A stretch of 64,000 nt of DNA, from the NCBI RefSeq assembly GCF_000001735.4, contig NC_003071.7, positions 15,289,443 through 15,353,442 of the forward strand, given 5' to 3'. Positions 63,325-64,000 of the stretch are shown here, one piece after another. Each line of letters opens with the position of its first letter. Position 1 is the stretch's first letter. The notes under the pieces were generated by a model. That model made no database searches. It was not told the origin of the DNA and worked only from the letters and a program-made list of their open reading frames with translations. The translations under genes were made by a program, and so were the position numbers. Source of the DNA: Arabidopsis thaliana. Taxonomy: Eukaryota; Streptophyta; Magnoliopsida; Brassicales; Brassicaceae.

Positions 63325-64000
63325 TCATTGACTGCTGCAGAATCCTAAGAATCCCATGAATTCATGGTTATGTATCATCTTTATGCTCTTCTCTATCCCA
63401 ATCACTCCCATTGTGAGAGCACTTGCACAAATGACTCCTGAGAGAACGAAAACGATTATGGAAGCTCTTCTCAGGATCGCCACGAGCTTTCTTATAAAGG
63501 ATTGTCCCCAAAAACCGGCAAGAATCGATACCGAAATCAAGTACATTGCTGTCAATGAAACAAAGGTCAATCATCAGTTTCCTTTTTATTCTGCTACGAC
63601 TTCTAAATGTATCTCATGTTGTGTGTTAGAGATCTTACCGTATGGTATTGGGAATCTCTTGAGGAGATAGAACTCGACTACGGATAAGGACGAAGAAAAC
63701 ATCATCACAAAGGTAGCTGTTGCGCTAGCAACCTGTGTTTTAACCGTTAGATAAAAATGAAAGACACAAGATGAATGATTATGGGTTTTACAATCATATA
63801 TACTGATAAGATGGTGTGTTTACCTGTGGGATGACTCCAATCTCAAGAAGCAAAGGCCCGAGAACAAATCCACCACCGGATCCAAGGAGACCACCTACGA
63901 TACCTCCAATGAGACCACAGAGACCACAGAAGATTAGACTCAGAGGAGTCCACTCAATCGTAGCTTCACAGATACATTCAGTGTTGCCACTGTTTAACCT
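63325..64000 (-). CDS. TauE/SafE family membrane protein, C-terminal part (cut by window edge)
   Basis: The last three coding exons are present: 63325-63548, 63639-63732 and 63824 to beyond 64000. The edge exon has an open frame of 59 codons in the window, so the 5' part lies outside. Seen: [21 protein letters not shown], then [22 protein letters not shown], which is the glycine-rich repeat signature of the sulfite exporter TauE/SafE family. It is followed by [17 protein letters not shown] and hydrophobic helices up to MGFLGFC at the end. Plant members are multi-span proteins thought to carry anions such as sulfite or sulfonates; substrates are mostly unproven. I recall At2g36630. Confidence 0.9.

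Overview
The window is plant nuclear DNA, almost certainly Arabidopsis thaliana. Genes have short GT-AG introns, intergenic DNA is AT-rich, and nuclear tRNA genes occur. Several spliced products have exactly the lengths I recall for Arabidopsis chromosome 2 loci around At2g36430-At2g36630: ROS1 1393 aa, enolase 444 aa, PXC1 672 aa, ProT3 436 aa, HB22 185 aa and RPL24A 164 aa. Locus names come from memory, since no search was possible. Exon coordinates were derived by hand from splice sites and reading-frame closure.

Layout, left to right. A DUF247 gene (+) and a small unknown gene (+) are followed by four minus-strand genes: the AP2/ERF factor HARDY, cytosolic aldolase FBA6, a DUF868 gene and a Pcf11-like CID/zinc-finger gene. 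The large DNA demethylase ROS1 (-) comes next, then about 4 kb without a convincing gene. CBSCBSPB1 (+) leads to two identical tRNA-Leu(TAA) genes facing each other, then the 12-exon enolase LOS2/ENO2 (-). A tandem pair of HAD/NIF-like phosphatase genes (+) and a divergent AT-hook/PPC gene (-) follow. Then come the receptor kinase PXC1 (+), a 16-exon pyruvate kinase (+), the proline transporter ProT3 (-), tRNA-Arg(TCT) (+), a PP2-like gene relic, the HD-Zip I gene HB22 (+), RPL24A (-), and the 3' end of a TauE/SafE-type membrane protein (-) cut by the right edge.

The genes do not form a pathway; this is ordinary eukaryotic gene order. Two encode glycolytic enzymes next in line to one another (enolase and pyruvate kinase) and a third encodes aldolase, but they are not contiguous. 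ROS1 is the epigenetic regulator of the region, and its own promoter is known to sense methylation.

The most unusual material is in the accessory part at about 35-43 kb and in small details. The tandem HAD pair has lost catalytic aspartates and both copies have altered splice junctions at the same intron. HB22 carries a perfect 24-bp tandem duplication that adds 8 residues inside the homeodomain. The AT-hook protein has a degenerate hook and a C-terminal array of about 41-residue repeats. The pyruvate kinase has Asn where the metal-binding Asp normally sits. The two tRNA-Leu genes form a perfect 83-nt inverted repeat. A PP2/F-box-like exon relic lies next to tRNA-Arg. I saw no CRISPR array, prokaryotic system, or intact transposon.
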